Part shown: positions 18,468-28,303 of the stretch, one piece after another
Numbering within the stretch: position 1 is the stretch's first letter
How the letters are laid out: the number at the start of each line of letters is the position of its first letter
Source of the DNA: a virus
Virus record (IMG/VR): IMGVR_UViG_3300019888_000007
Coordinates: 1-45,323 of that record
DNA: 45,323 nucleotides
Direction: 5' to 3' (one strand)
The notes under the pieces: generated by a model
Told to the model about the DNA's origin: nothing
What the model saw: the letters and a program-made list of their open reading frames with translations, nothing else
Databases searched by the model: none
Position numbers and translations under genes: made by a program

Positions 18468-19652
18468 CTATATCACTTTCTCTACAACTAACACTGCTCC
18501 AATATCAAAAGAAGTTACGGCTGTAGTCTCACTTCTAAAGCGCAGTTGTGCTGTACCAGTATTAGCCCCAGTAACTAATAATCCCCAACCAGTTACAGGA
18601 TTAGTAGTAGTGGCTGGTTGTGCCGATGAAGTTCCGAGCGAAGCATCATCAGCGTTTGAAGAACCGCCCGTCAATGTTCCCGAAACACCTGCTGCAAGTT
18701 GATGAACAAAAGTCATTTGAATACGAGTAATAGCTGAAGAAACATTTAATTGAAACCCAACACCCGTAGTAGCGGCAGTTGAAGTTATCCCTCCAATCCA
18801 TCGAAAAACATAAGTTGAATTAGCTTCATAAGTCCAAACTAAACCGGGTACGTCCACTGGAGTTACATTTGCCCCAGTAGTCGCTGCTCCTGACGAAGTA
18901 CCGACAAATATGTAACTAAAGATATTTGCCGAACCATTAAAAGAAACTCCATTGATAGTTCTGGCGTTCTGTAATGTAGTAGCTGTACCAGCGTTGCCTG
19001 ATACTGTTGTCTGGTCGCCAGTATTAGTTCCTGTGATAGAAGCCGTCCCTGCCACTGTTAAAGTGAAAGTAGAGAGAGCTAAAGTTCCTGTGCCTGCGGT
19101 AATCGCATTACCGTTGATGGAGGTCGGAGTAATAGCCCCAGCTATTATGGTAAGAGCGGGTGTTGCTCCGCCGGAAGAAGAACCTGAAAAGCCATTGGCA
19201 GTAGCAATGGATACTGCAGTAACAGTCCCGACTGGCACATCACCACTACCAAGCAGAGAAGTTCCACCGACAGTTTTGATATTAGTGCCGGAGATTAGAG
19301 TGTCTTGTTTGCTAGACGCTAACCCAGAGTATTGAGAGTTCGTTGCGTTATCTCCTGTGTTCGTTCCACTGGAAGTCCCTGAAAATGTTCCGCTTTGAGT
19401 AGCTAAAGTTCCTAATCCGAGAGTAGCACGGGCAGTAGTGGCATCAGCGTCATCAACGAGAGTGAGACCGAAAGCACTCACGGCGGTAGCGTTCAGTTTC
19501 AAATCAAGAGCGGTTTGTGTCGGCGTAGAAAGCGGCATAGTTCCCAATGTCATTCTTTTGGCAACATTGTTATCATTCACATCCAATACTGGAATAATAT
19601 CGGCTGTACTGGGTGAAGTTAAAAGGTCTAGGTCAATTATTTTTGTACTCAT
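18468..19652 (-). CDS. Tail fibre protein, distal
   Basis: A 394-residue protein, low-complexity and beta-rich with many Thr/Ser/Gly/Asn. It begins MSTKIIDLDLLTSPSTADIIPV, which resembles the attachment region of phage fibres. Residues about 95-190 contain modules (TNTGDNATNSQYSGLASSKQ, ISGTNIKTVGGTSLLGSGD, GTVTAVSIATANGFSG) also found in the larger fibre at 19778-22462. The C-terminus (about 265-394) is a different fold, probably receptor-binding. Its start overlaps the upstream 38-residue ORF. Confidence 0.75.
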   Translation of the reverse strand: MSTKIIDLDLLTSPSTADIIPVLDVNDNNVAKRMTLGTMPLSTPTQTALDLKLNATAVSAFGLTLVDDADATTARATLGLGTLATQSGTFSGTSSGTNTGDNATNSQYSGLASSKQDTLISGTNIKTVGGTSLLGSGDVPVGTVTAVSIATANGFSGSSSGGATPALTIIAGAITPTSINGNAITAGTGTLALSTFTLTVAGTASITGTNTGDQTTVSGNAGTATTLQNARTINGVSFNGSANIFSYIFVGTSSGAATTGANVTPVDVPGLVWTYEANSTYVFRWIGGITSTAATTGVGFQLNVSSAITRIQMTFVHQLAAGVSGTLTGGSSNADDASLGTSSAQPATTTNPVTGWGLLVTGANTGTAQLRFRSETTAVTSFDIGAVLVVEKVI

Positions 19653-19765
19653 AAGGTTATTTGTTGATTGTCATCTAATAATAGAAAATCATTAACTCCC
19701 AAAAGCATATATTGATTATCGGGTGGAGCTATTGTAATTTTTATTACTGTGTTAAATGGGAACAT
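19649..19765 (-). CDS. 38-residue peptide between fibre genes
   Basis: An ORF (MFPFNTVIKITIAPPDNQYM...) that fills the gap between the two fibre genes. Its stop overlaps the next start and its ATG is 13 nt from the upstream stop. No known family; it may be a small accessory or chaperone piece. Tight spacing is the only support. Confidence 0.4.
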   Translation of the reverse strand: MFPFNTVIKITIAPPDNQYMLLGVNDFLLLDDNQQITL

Positions 19766-19777
19766 AAATAATTGCTT

Positions 19778-22462
19778 TTAAGAAGCTGGTCCGACATAAT
19801 TACATTCAAAGAAAGTATATCCTGTTGCCCCATAAACCGTACAAGCTGTTACTGCGTTTCCATTGAAACCATAAATAGAAAGAGTGTCGGTGCTTCCATT
19901 CATACTAACCAAACACGAAACTGTTAAATGCAATTCTGCATTGGTGGTAGTTTCATTTTGCACCGTCCCATTTTTATAGAACGCACCATTTTTCCAAACT
20001 TCAATTCCATAGTTACTTAAAGCGACCGCAGTAGTCAAAGTAATAGCGGCAGACAATCTATAAATTCCTGCTTTTAATGGAGTATATAAATTTGTAGAAG
20101 TAGAATAATATGTTCCAATATCAAACTCTTTGGCGGCAAATGCAATTATTGTTCGTGTAGAAGTAGCAAGCGTAGTATTACCCGTAGCGTAAGCCGAAAA
20201 TGCAGGTATGTTAGCACTACCAGATGCTATGGCAGTCGCAGTACCTGTAATACTTCCAGCGATAGCATTGGTTACTTGAAGGTCGGTGAACCACCCTTTA
20301 GTCAGTCGAGCCGCAGTCGCTCCTAGAGAACCTGTCATGGTTAAATTATTCGCTCCGAGAGCTAATGTTCCAGTAGTTAGTGTCAAGACTCCCGATGTGT
20401 GCGTTAAAACAACATTGCTATTTGCATAATTTATTACCGCCCCCGAAGCCAAGAAAAGGTCTGAAAAGTTGTGCGTTGCATTTCCAAGTCCTGCGCCATC
20501 ATCCGTTCCTGGCAAAAGGGTAGTGTTGATCGCCGCCGCCGACAGATTAGAGAGAGCTGTATTCGCCACTCCTGTTACTTCACCTATACTCAATGTCCAA
20601 GTATTGGTTGCGGTTTTTATCAAGGAAGCAAAATTATATTGGGTAGTGATTGTGGAAGTTCCCGAAGAAGTTTGAATTGTTACCCCACCGGCAGGGGCAA
20701 TAACCACATCGCCTACTCCGAGTTTTCTAATCAAAATTGAAGTTCCAATAGGGAAAGCGATAGAAGCGTTCGTAGGCACGGTTAAAGTAACTGTGGACGC
20801 TTTATTCATATCTACTAAATCCGAAGCATCAGTCAAGGCAAGAGTATAGTCATTAGTCTGGGCGTTTATCGCTAAATATATTTTAGGATTTGTTAAAGAT
20901 TTATTCGTTAGAGATTGTGTCGCCGCAATTCCCGTTATTGTATCTGTCGCACTCGGAAAGGTATATGTTTGAGCCGCCGTCCCCGTGTAAGTAGAAGAAC
21001 CCGTAGTAAAAGTATTTCCATTTACTGTGGTAGGCGTGATAGCTCCTAAGGTTAAAGTAATAGCGGGGGTCGTCGTGTCAGTCGCTACCGAACCCGATAC
21101 CCCATTTGCGGTTACTACGGAGACGACTGTTACTGTTCCCGCTCCTTTTGCGTTGATTTGTGCTTGTATTGCGCTCGTAACGCCTTTTAAGTAAGTTAAT
21201 TCCGTCAAAGAAGGATAAGTAGCCACCGCTAACGATACGATATTTTTACTCCCATCAGTGCCTAATAATTGTGAAGCAGTTAGATAACTCCCTGTAATAG
21301 AAGTGGCGAAGGTCGGAGCAGTCAATGGTGCTTTAGCATTTAGTTGTGTCTGCACGCTGGAAGTAGCGTCAAGAAACGCCATAGTTGCAGATGAAACTCC
21401 ATTTGTAGAGGTAGGAGTGATTGCTCCAAGAGTCAAGGTAATAGCTGGCGTAGTTGTATCTGTCGCTACTACCCCTGAAACTCCGTTAGCAGTGGCCACA
21501 GATACAATGGTTACTGTACCAGTTCCTACTGATATATTTCCACTACCTAATAAAGAAGTCCCACCGACAGTTTTAATGTTAGTGCCTGAAATCAAAGTAT
21601 CTTGCTTGCTGGTTGCTAATCCACTGTATTGAGAATTGGCAGCATTATCGCCGGTGTTTACTCCTGAAGTATTACTAATCACAACTAACTGCGCGTCAGT
21701 AACATAATTATCATCCGCTCCAAGGGCGGGGGCTAGAGCAATATCTCCACTACCTAAAAGTGAAGCAGAGTTTATAGTTTTTATGGTAGTTCCACTTAAT
21801 AGAGTATCTTGTTTAGCGTTTAGTGCATTTTGCAAGTCTATTTGAGTAGAAAGTGTACCGGTAATAGAACCCCAAGTGCCACCTCCTCCTCCACTATTTG
21901 GTCTATTTATTAAAAATTGAGTGCGCTGATCAAGGATGCTGATAGCTCGGTTTAATCTAGTTTCATCTACCAAACTATCTAATCCAGCCACTTGTGTTCG
22001 CTCTATTTTTAGTGAATTTTTTTCGCCCCTATTTATTTCCTCTACCACCTCCAGTCTTTTTAAGACAAAAGGTTCTGCTTTAGGAATTTTAGACAAAACA
22101 TCTTCCACGATTTTAGTTTCATCCGCGTCTTTGCCGTCTTGCGGTTTCATCTTTTCCACCTCTTTCATTAAAGACTTAATCTCTTTCATTTTTGCGGAAA
22201 GTTCGGCTAGAACTTCTTTTTTTACTTGTGATGTTTCACTTGAAACGTTCCTTTCTAGTTTAGCGTTCTCATCCAATGTTTTTTGTAAGAGGGAATTGAC
22301 TACTTGCTTGGTTTCGGCAGAAAGATTTTGAAACTCATCCTTGGACTTCTTAATAGTTTCAAGCACCGTAGTTAAAAACTGTCTTACCTCGCTCGGGGTA
22401 AGGGTATCGTTTTGCAAGAGTTTTAGAAGTTCTTTTAATTTTTCTAATTTGTCTGAGGGCAT
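19778..22462 (-). CDS. Large tail fibre with repeated modules and C1q-like tip
   Basis: An 894-residue protein. Residues about 1-155 are a long coiled coil (SDKLEKLKELLKLLQNDTLT...), a trimeric stalk. Residues about 200-720 hold repeats of NAKQDTLxSGTxIKTxxxxSLLGSG, GTVTxVSVxTANGVSG and TPAITLTLGAITPTxxNG units. The C-terminal 130 residues (FSAYATGNTTLATSTRTIIAF...GIYRLSAAITL) look like a C1q/TNF-like jelly roll, common at phage fibre tips. It is likely the main host-recognition fibre. The repeats recur in the smaller fibre downstream. Confidence 0.8.
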   Translation of the reverse strand: MPSDKLEKLKELLKLLQNDTLTPSEVRQFLTTVLETIKKSKDEFQNLSAETKQVVNSLLQKTLDENAKLERNVSSETSQVKKEVLAELSAKMKEIKSLMKEVEKMKPQDGKDADETKIVEDVLSKIPKAEPFVLKRLEVVEEINRGEKNSLKIERTQVAGLDSLVDETRLNRAISILDQRTQFLINRPNSGGGGGTWGSITGTLSTQIDLQNALNAKQDTLLSGTTIKTINSASLLGSGDIALAPALGADDNYVTDAQLVVISNTSGVNTGDNAANSQYSGLATSKQDTLISGTNIKTVGGTSLLGSGNISVGTGTVTIVSVATANGVSGVVATDTTTPAITLTLGAITPTSTNGVSSATMAFLDATSSVQTQLNAKAPLTAPTFATSITGSYLTASQLLGTDGSKNIVSLAVATYPSLTELTYLKGVTSAIQAQINAKGAGTVTVVSVVTANGVSGSVATDTTTPAITLTLGAITPTTVNGNTFTTGSSTYTGTAAQTYTFPSATDTITGIAATQSLTNKSLTNPKIYLAINAQTNDYTLALTDASDLVDMNKASTVTLTVPTNASIAFPIGTSILIRKLGVGDVVIAPAGGVTIQTSSGTSTITTQYNFASLIKTATNTWTLSIGEVTGVANTALSNLSAAAINTTLLPGTDDGAGLGNATHNFSDLFLASGAVINYANSNVVLTHTSGVLTLTTGTLALGANNLTMTGSLGATAARLTKGWFTDLQVTNAIAGSITGTATAIASGSANIPAFSAYATGNTTLATSTRTIIAFAAKEFDIGTYYSTSTNLYTPLKAGIYRLSAAITLTTAVALSNYGIEVWKNGAFYKNGTVQNETTTNAELHLTVSCLVSMNGSTDTLSIYGFNGNAVTACTVYGATGYTFFECNYVGPAS

Positions 22463-22507
22463 TTCTTCATTATTAGGGCTTGACTTTATAATCGTAATAT
22501 GCTGTAC

Positions 22508-24406
22508 TTACCCTATGGAAACATTACGAGTCTTTTTACTAACTGTTTTATTCGTAGCAGTCTTTATGGTTATATCCTTGTTTTCTGGGCTTAAACGGCT
22601 TTTTAGCGGTTTGATTTGAGCTTTAATTTCAGGTGGGACGATGCCTTTTTTGAGGTCATTTTGTATCTTTAATCTTTTAGCATCTGAAAGGGTATCAAGC
22701 CATTTAGAAAGTTTTAATTTGAATGTGGGACTCTGATAAATTTTCTTAATAAGAACAGCCAATGCTCCGCCAAGAGGAGTAGTAAATCCTGAACCTGTTA
22801 AGAATGTAATAACGTCTGCCGCAGAAATGGTCGCTCTTGTCAATCCTCTAGTTGAACGAGTTTCTACTGCATCCTGAATGGAACGTGCGGTAGCAACATT
22901 ATTATTTAATTTATTTATGTCAGCTCCTGTACTTTTTTTAACTTCAGTTTCAATGAAACTTCTCAAATTAGCTCTAATATTGTCTAATCCAGCTTTAGCC
23001 ACGCTTTCCTTAACATCCCCTGTAGCTTTATATAATGAAAAGTGTTCATCTAATAATTCTTTAGCTCTTTGTACATTTTCCAAAGTTATGTTTTTCTTTT
23101 TTAGTAATGCGTCTAACTCCTGATTAGCTTTTTGTAGTCCTGGCGTGTCATTTATCTGCTTTTTTATCGCCTTTAACGCTTCTTCATAGCGTGGAACATC
23201 CTTTGCTTTATATATATTTGACACTTTCTTTATTTCTACTCGAACGGCATCATAATTTGTTCTAAAAAAATCATCTACTGCTTTGATTGTCTCTGGTAGT
23301 GTATTATGAATTAAATTATTATCAGCCATAAATTTCCCCACATCATTCCCAGTAGATAGTGAGATATTTTTTACATCTCCTTGTGTCAAGTCTAACGCTT
23401 TAGTAACTTCTGTATTTACTATTCTATCTGTAGTCGGCAATATGTCTTTCGTTATATTACCAGCGAGTTTGCTATCCGTTATACCTTTTAATCCTACTTT
23501 TAATGTGTCAGTCAATCCAGACGATAGTCCAGACAAGCCAGTTTTTATTTCTGTCGCCATCAATTTTCCATTATTCAAAACTTGCTCGGGAGTAACTTTT
23601 GTAAAATCACCGAACATACTCGTATATTTATTAGCTAGTTCCTGAAAACCATGTTCTATAAAGTTATTCGCACCATCGCTAACAACCTGTTTGGCAACAG
23701 CGGGCTGATAAATTTTAGCAGATGGGTTGCTATAAACAGCTTCAGGTTTATAGTCGCCCGATGCGATATATTTATCTTGCATTTTTACTGTATTAGCGGT
23801 CGTTCCATTTTGTTCAAAACCAGCTTCTACATCTGCAAGTTTCGCTTTATTATGAGATAATAGTTTGTTAGCAACATTCTTTGTAAGTGTAGCAACATCC
23901 GCTATTGCTTGAACATCACCAGTTAAACGAACAGAATTAGCAACTGCGTCCACAGAGTCTTTGAAATTTTGGTCAGTATCATATAGGTGCGTAACATCTT
24001 GAACAGTTTTGTTTGAACCAATAACATTACCGATTGCTTTAATTGGTGTTGATTCAGATAGCCATTTTACTCCTGCACTAAATCCTTGAACAACTTGCTT
24101 AACTCCCGGAATCTTCATAGCAGTTTGTTCTATCGCATTAGCCGCTAAACCAGCGCCTTGACCGAATGTTTGAACACCTTTTTCTACTATTGAAGAATCT
24201 GGTCTACTTAAAATACCCCCAGTTCTTTCCACTCTAGTGTTCAAGTCGTTTTTTAATCCTTCTAAAAAGGAAGGTTCTTGAACTTCTTGTTTTTGAGGCA
24301 ATACACCAGTTCTAAAATTAGTAATTGCCTGAGTTACTTCCTGTTGGGATTTTCCATTTTGTAGTCCCCATTTTATTATTTGTTGTTCTTTATCGTTGAA
24401 AGCCAT
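22508..24406 (-). CDS. Large internal/ejection-type virion protein
   Basis: A 632-residue, mostly helical protein with charged segments and several coiled-coil stretches (for example residues 390-470). A hydrophobic patch near residues 540-570 (ISAADVITFLTGSGFTTPLGGALAVLI) could insert in a membrane. It lies next to the similar 24417-26303 gene and shares the short PAVAKQ motif. Large helical proteins at this place in short-tailed phages are ejected ahead of the DNA. No family is recognised; the role is inferred from size, composition and place. Confidence 0.5.
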   Translation of the reverse strand: MAFNDKEQQIIKWGLQNGKSQQEVTQAITNFRTGVLPQKQEVQEPSFLEGLKNDLNTRVERTGGILSRPDSSIVEKGVQTFGQGAGLAANAIEQTAMKIPGVKQVVQGFSAGVKWLSESTPIKAIGNVIGSNKTVQDVTHLYDTDQNFKDSVDAVANSVRLTGDVQAIADVATLTKNVANKLLSHNKAKLADVEAGFEQNGTTANTVKMQDKYIASGDYKPEAVYSNPSAKIYQPAVAKQVVSDGANNFIEHGFQELANKYTSMFGDFTKVTPEQVLNNGKLMATEIKTGLSGLSSGLTDTLKVGLKGITDSKLAGNITKDILPTTDRIVNTEVTKALDLTQGDVKNISLSTGNDVGKFMADNNLIHNTLPETIKAVDDFFRTNYDAVRVEIKKVSNIYKAKDVPRYEEALKAIKKQINDTPGLQKANQELDALLKKKNITLENVQRAKELLDEHFSLYKATGDVKESVAKAGLDNIRANLRSFIETEVKKSTGADINKLNNNVATARSIQDAVETRSTRGLTRATISAADVITFLTGSGFTTPLGGALAVLIKKIYQSPTFKLKLSKWLDTLSDAKRLKIQNDLKKGIVPPEIKAQIKPLKSRLSPENKDITIKTATNKTVSKKTRNVSIG

Positions 24407-24416
24407 ATATTTTAAG

Positions 24417-26303
24417 TTAGTAATAGTTAGATGGGTCTATTGGCATATTATCAGGGCTAAATGTTGTATTTATTATACCTTGTTCATCTTGGGTTAAAAT
24501 TGTTCCCTGTGAAAGTAATATCGCTCTACGAGTAAGGTCTTGAATACTTTTGAGTTCAGTTTTGAAAGTTCCTTCATCTATATTCCATATTCCAGTCCCA
24601 TTTCCTTTACTGTCTTTAATTTCCCAATCATTTATTGCCGAAGCGGAATTTGCCAAGATATTCAGCTCTCCTTCGCTTAAAGCGCCGAAAGTCGCTCCCC
24701 GTGCCTTTGCAGCGATAAGTGAATCAAGTGTAAGACCTGAAACGAGTTTGTGGACACCACCTGCGAAACTTTGACCTAAACCAGAGACCATTGAATAAGC
24801 GTCAAATGGAAGTTCCAATAATCCCACACCAGTTAAAGCTTTTCCTGCAGTTCCCCAAAATCCTTTCGGAGTTCTTGAAAGAATATTAGTACCAACTCGT
24901 GAAGGAAGCCCATTGTTAGTTAATAAGGCATCTACAGCTTCAATTTTATCATTCATTATCGGAATACTAGATTTAGCATTTTGTAATGCACTTGCTGTAG
25001 CTTTTTTTTCTGCTGCAGTTGGTTCACCCATTAGAGAATTAGTTTTCTGTAAGTTAGCTAGTTGCTGATTTTTAATGGCTAAATCAAGTATCATATTTGG
25101 GTCTTTGAGTTGTGTGAGAAGTTGAGATAAATCTCTTTGATAATTCGGAGATTTGGGATTAAGTCCCATTATTTTCGCCCCTAGCGCAGATTGCCCATTT
25201 TGAAACGCTATCTTGGCATAGGATTTACCATCAGCTAACATAGCATCTCTTTCTTGTAAAGCTCTCGCTTCTTGTTTATCCAATACATCTAGTTTTCTTT
25301 TCTGGTCAGCCGTTGCAAACTCATAGACTTTAGTTCTAACTTCTCTCTTAAAATCAAATTCATTTTGCGCTTCTTCGGAATAAATCTTAAAAAGGCGGTC
25401 TAAACTATCATTAGCCATCTCTAGGTTGCCTTGTGCCGCAGAGAGTTGCGCTTGCACAGGGAGTGCTGCGATAGCAGTTTCTCGCCCTATCTCTGCCTGT
25501 TGTCCACCAATGATGGCTTCTGGTATTCCACGTCCTTGACCTGTTAAAGAAAGTTGGTTGGCTTGTCCTTTAGCCACTATTCCATTAAGTTGTCCTGTCA
25601 AGTCGCTAACTGCTTGCTGTTTTTCTTTGATGCCTAACTGTTTTTGTAGTTTTCTATCTATGTCCGAAGCTGATTCTTTTTGGTTGTAATCTTTCAATAG
25701 TTGCGAAATGTAGTCCTCTTGTGTGCCTTTCTGTTCAGCTTCTAAATCTAATCTTTGCTGTTCAATCGGAGTGGGAATGTCCATTGAATAATCTGTTACC
25801 TTTGGTTCAGGAAAAGTAAGTTTAGTATTACTCGGACTAAGATCCTGCACGCCCATGACATTAGTTGTGGGGCTGCTAGTAATACCTGAAGCAAGATTAG
25901 ACCTTTGAACAGAATTGGTTTGTGTTGAAGTTCCGCTAAGATTTTGGAATCCGCCAGTTGCTACTTGATTAGCTACTGCGGGACTTAAAAGATTTATACT
26001 TGAACCGCTAGCAATAACTTTCCCTTGGGCGTTGTATGCCTGTCCTTTATAAACTGGAGGAGGAGTACTATTAGAACGAGTGCTATAAGCGCCCGGCTGG
26101 CTTGAGGTGGTGTCGGCAAGCCCTCCGCTAGATGCTTGTTTTGCCACGGCGGGTGATAAAAGATTTGTACCAGTTTTAATAGTTCCTCCTGAAGACATAC
26201 TTGGAAGAGATAAATTAACTTTCGGGAGAGGAGCAACTTTAAGAGGGCCGATGAATCCCGGCTGTCCTGCTTTTGGAGCTGTTTTTTTTACTGTTGTTGC
26301 CAT
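24417..26303 (-). CDS. Second large internal/ejection-type virion protein
   Basis: A 628-residue protein. It has a Pro/Ser/Gly-rich disordered N-terminus (first 180 residues) with two LLSPAVAxQ repeats, then long helices (residues 180-430, for example DRKLQKQLGIKEKQQAVSDLTGQL), then a hydrophobic patch and a block GATFGALSEGELNILANSAS near 545. The last is seen in phage internal-type proteins. It sits beside another long helical protein gene and upstream of the fibre genes. A structural or ejection role is inferred. Confidence 0.5.
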   Translation of the reverse strand: MATTVKKTAPKAGQPGFIGPLKVAPLPKVNLSLPSMSSGGTIKTGTNLLSPAVAKQASSGGLADTTSSQPGAYSTRSNSTPPPVYKGQAYNAQGKVIASGSSINLLSPAVANQVATGGFQNLSGTSTQTNSVQRSNLASGITSSPTTNVMGVQDLSPSNTKLTFPEPKVTDYSMDIPTPIEQQRLDLEAEQKGTQEDYISQLLKDYNQKESASDIDRKLQKQLGIKEKQQAVSDLTGQLNGIVAKGQANQLSLTGQGRGIPEAIIGGQQAEIGRETAIAALPVQAQLSAAQGNLEMANDSLDRLFKIYSEEAQNEFDFKREVRTKVYEFATADQKRKLDVLDKQEARALQERDAMLADGKSYAKIAFQNGQSALGAKIMGLNPKSPNYQRDLSQLLTQLKDPNMILDLAIKNQQLANLQKTNSLMGEPTAAEKKATASALQNAKSSIPIMNDKIEAVDALLTNNGLPSRVGTNILSRTPKGFWGTAGKALTGVGLLELPFDAYSMVSGLGQSFAGGVHKLVSGLTLDSLIAAKARGATFGALSEGELNILANSASAINDWEIKDSKGNGTGIWNIDEGTFKTELKSIQDLTRRAILLSQGTILTQDEQGIINTTFSPDNMPIDPSNYY

Positions 26304-26312
26304 ATATATATT

Positions 26313-26555
26313 CTACACTAATGTGAATCTATTCGCTGAACTGCAAAGATATAAAACTCCACCTGACTCGATGATTTCTCCTACCTCACAAACTAATGGA
26401 GGAAAATCATAATGCGGAACTTTAAGTCTTGTATTGAAACGTGAAAATTTGTTGAAGTCTTGTGATCCTGAAAAATTATTTCTGTAAACCTCTTGAGTCA
26501 AGGAATCTAAATCATTTTTGAGGGCTTGTAATTGTTCTTGGGTATTCTTATCCAT
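26313..26555 (-). CDS. Small structural/adaptor-type protein
   Basis: An 80-residue protein from ATG 26555 (TGATG overlap with the upstream gene). Helical start (DKNTQEQLQALKNDLDSLTQEVY) and a beta-rich C-terminus (PPLVCEVGEIIESGGVLYLCS). Its location between a tail protein and internal proteins suggests a connector or chaperone. The ending is similar in style to fibre attachment domains. No family recognised. Confidence 0.5.
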   Translation of the reverse strand: MDKNTQEQLQALKNDLDSLTQEVYRNNFSGSQDFNKFSRFNTRLKVPHYDFPPLVCEVGEIIESGGVLYLCSSANRFTLV

Positions 26556-28303
26556 CAAATTGTACTCATTGGAGTGGCTAAAGTCTCCAAACTTGTTATT
26601 TCTAATCCTCCGGTGGACTCAAATCTAAATAAAAACTCTTTGCCTGATTTAAAATCTACCGCGTTAGTCTCGTCCCGTAAAAATGTTTTGGAAATTGCCT
26701 CGACTGTGTTAAAAGTGCCGATAGTGGTAAAACTTGTAGCTCCGTCTATTTTGTATTTTACTGCCAAACTTTCTCCAGTCGCTAATTTTCTGAAAGAAAC
26801 TTTTATCTTGTCCAGTCTTTTTTCAATATCCGAACTGCCGTAATTTTGTATTTGTGTTTCTAAAATAGAAGTGAAAGCATAGGTAGCCACGTCATTTGTT
26901 TTATCTATGCTTCCGTCTCCGCTATGAGCTATGAAGAAGAAATTACCCGCCGAACCAAAACCTTGTATCCCTGACGTAGTGATGTTCTCGGAAATATAAT
27001 CCAGCGAAAGGGCGTAGGGATAATTGACATTTTTTCTGCCAAAAGACCAAAGTCCTTCGTTGTATTCCGTGCCCACATCGTTGGTCATTATCTTAGCTGA
27101 AAAGAATAGACGATTGTTTTTAACAGTCTTAGATAGCGGCATTGATATACCATTTAACTTTGCAGTAAATACTTCTTTTAAGACTTGCGGAACTCCGCCT
27201 GAATATCCCTGAATTATCATCGAGCCACGCCCTGCGCCACTAGCATTGTTTAAATATCGGTCAGTAATACCTACCAACATTCCCTCCACATTGTCTAGCA
27301 CTCGCAATTCTCCCTCGCCCCAGTCAATTACTTCTTGCACATCGGGAGAGTAGAGATTCCACAAAAATACTTTAGAAGTTCCATTGTAAATGTTAATAGA
27401 CGAACAACCGATTGCCATATAGTTGCCAAAGTTGCAAACTGAAGTTATTTTTAAATTCGTCGGCAATTTGAGAGCTTGATCTTGGACTGTCCCGCTAGGG
27501 TAAATTCTTACCACTATGTTGTTGTAGAAAATATATCCATTGTCGTCTTTAGCCACTATGCCTTGAGCATTACTTGAAATTGTAACGGAAGTATTGGCGA
27601 CAGTAGTTACTCCAATAGTCGCTCCAGTGCCGGTGGCAGATGAGGTAGTAGTAGTTTTAGTGCCTGTGGAATAGTTATAGCCCGGTTCAACGATAGTTAC
27701 TGCTGTTACTACCCCTGCTGATACTGTTGTTACGATAACAGTGCCACCTGACCCTCCTCCGATGTATAGAATGTCATTTACATTGTATAAAGTGCCGCCT
27801 GCAACTACGGAAACGACTGTAATCGTGTTATAGACTGTTCCCACAGTGCCGGCGGAGTCGGTTATAGTGGGAACACCTGAAAGTAGTCCCCATTTCCATA
27901 CTTGGGTTGTGCCTTGAAATCCCCATAGATAATCTTTGTATTCCAGTAATGTACCATTCTTTGCTGCTCCGTTGCCCTCCGAAGAAGCTGGCAGAGTCCA
28001 GTTTCCTTGTGTAGCGTCTGCTTTATAGACTATTTTGGTAAGTCCTCCACTTTTTTGTCCTAGTCCGTATAATTTAGCGGATGCGGTTGCGTAGAGAAAA
28101 TCTTTGATGAAGTATTGTTTCATACCGGTTGACGAACTTCCGTCATTTGTATCAGTCTCAAAACTTCTATAAGGAGTTAGGCGATTCGGATTCGTGAAAA
28201 TATCAAAGTGTTTTGCTATTGAAAATCCACTCTGCGAAATAGCGCGAGGATCATCGCTAATCCCTGAATACCAACTGTTCTGTTGTGTTCCTTGTGGTTT
28301 CAT
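26555..28303 (-). CDS. Tail protein, beta-propeller-like
   Basis: A 582-residue protein with repeated strand-turn units (KDYLWGFQGTTQVWKWG, NGYIFYNNIVVRIY) characteristic of beta-propeller or beta-barrel tail-hub proteins. A Gly/Thr-rich insert lies at about 160-230. It overlaps the downstream gene start (TGATG) and follows a short fibre-N-terminal-like protein. By position it may be the tail hub or nozzle. No enzymatic motif was seen. The structural class is an inference. Confidence 0.55.
   Translation of the reverse strand: MKPQGTQQNSWYSGISDDPRAISQSGFSIAKHFDIFTNPNRLTPYRSFETDTNDGSSSTGMKQYFIKDFLYATASAKLYGLGQKSGGLTKIVYKADATQGNWTLPASSEGNGAAKNGTLLEYKDYLWGFQGTTQVWKWGLLSGVPTITDSAGTVGTVYNTITVVSVVAGGTLYNVNDILYIGGGSGGTVIVTTVSAGVVTAVTIVEPGYNYSTGTKTTTTSSATGTGATIGVTTVANTSVTISSNAQGIVAKDDNGYIFYNNIVVRIYPSGTVQDQALKLPTNLKITSVCNFGNYMAIGCSSINIYNGTSKVFLWNLYSPDVQEVIDWGEGELRVLDNVEGMLVGITDRYLNNASGAGRGSMIIQGYSGGVPQVLKEVFTAKLNGISMPLSKTVKNNRLFFSAKIMTNDVGTEYNEGLWSFGRKNVNYPYALSLDYISENITTSGIQGFGSAGNFFFIAHSGDGSIDKTNDVATYAFTSILETQIQNYGSSDIEKRLDKIKVSFRKLATGESLAVKYKIDGATSFTTIGTFNTVEAISKTFLRDETNAVDFKSGKEFLFRFESTGGLEITSLETLATPMSTI

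Noticed and set aside
18952-21632. Long plus-strand open frames opposite the fibre genes
   Set aside because: They are antisense shadows of repetitive Thr/Ser/Gly coding sequence on the minus strand; they have no domain, no ribosome site and no operon context.
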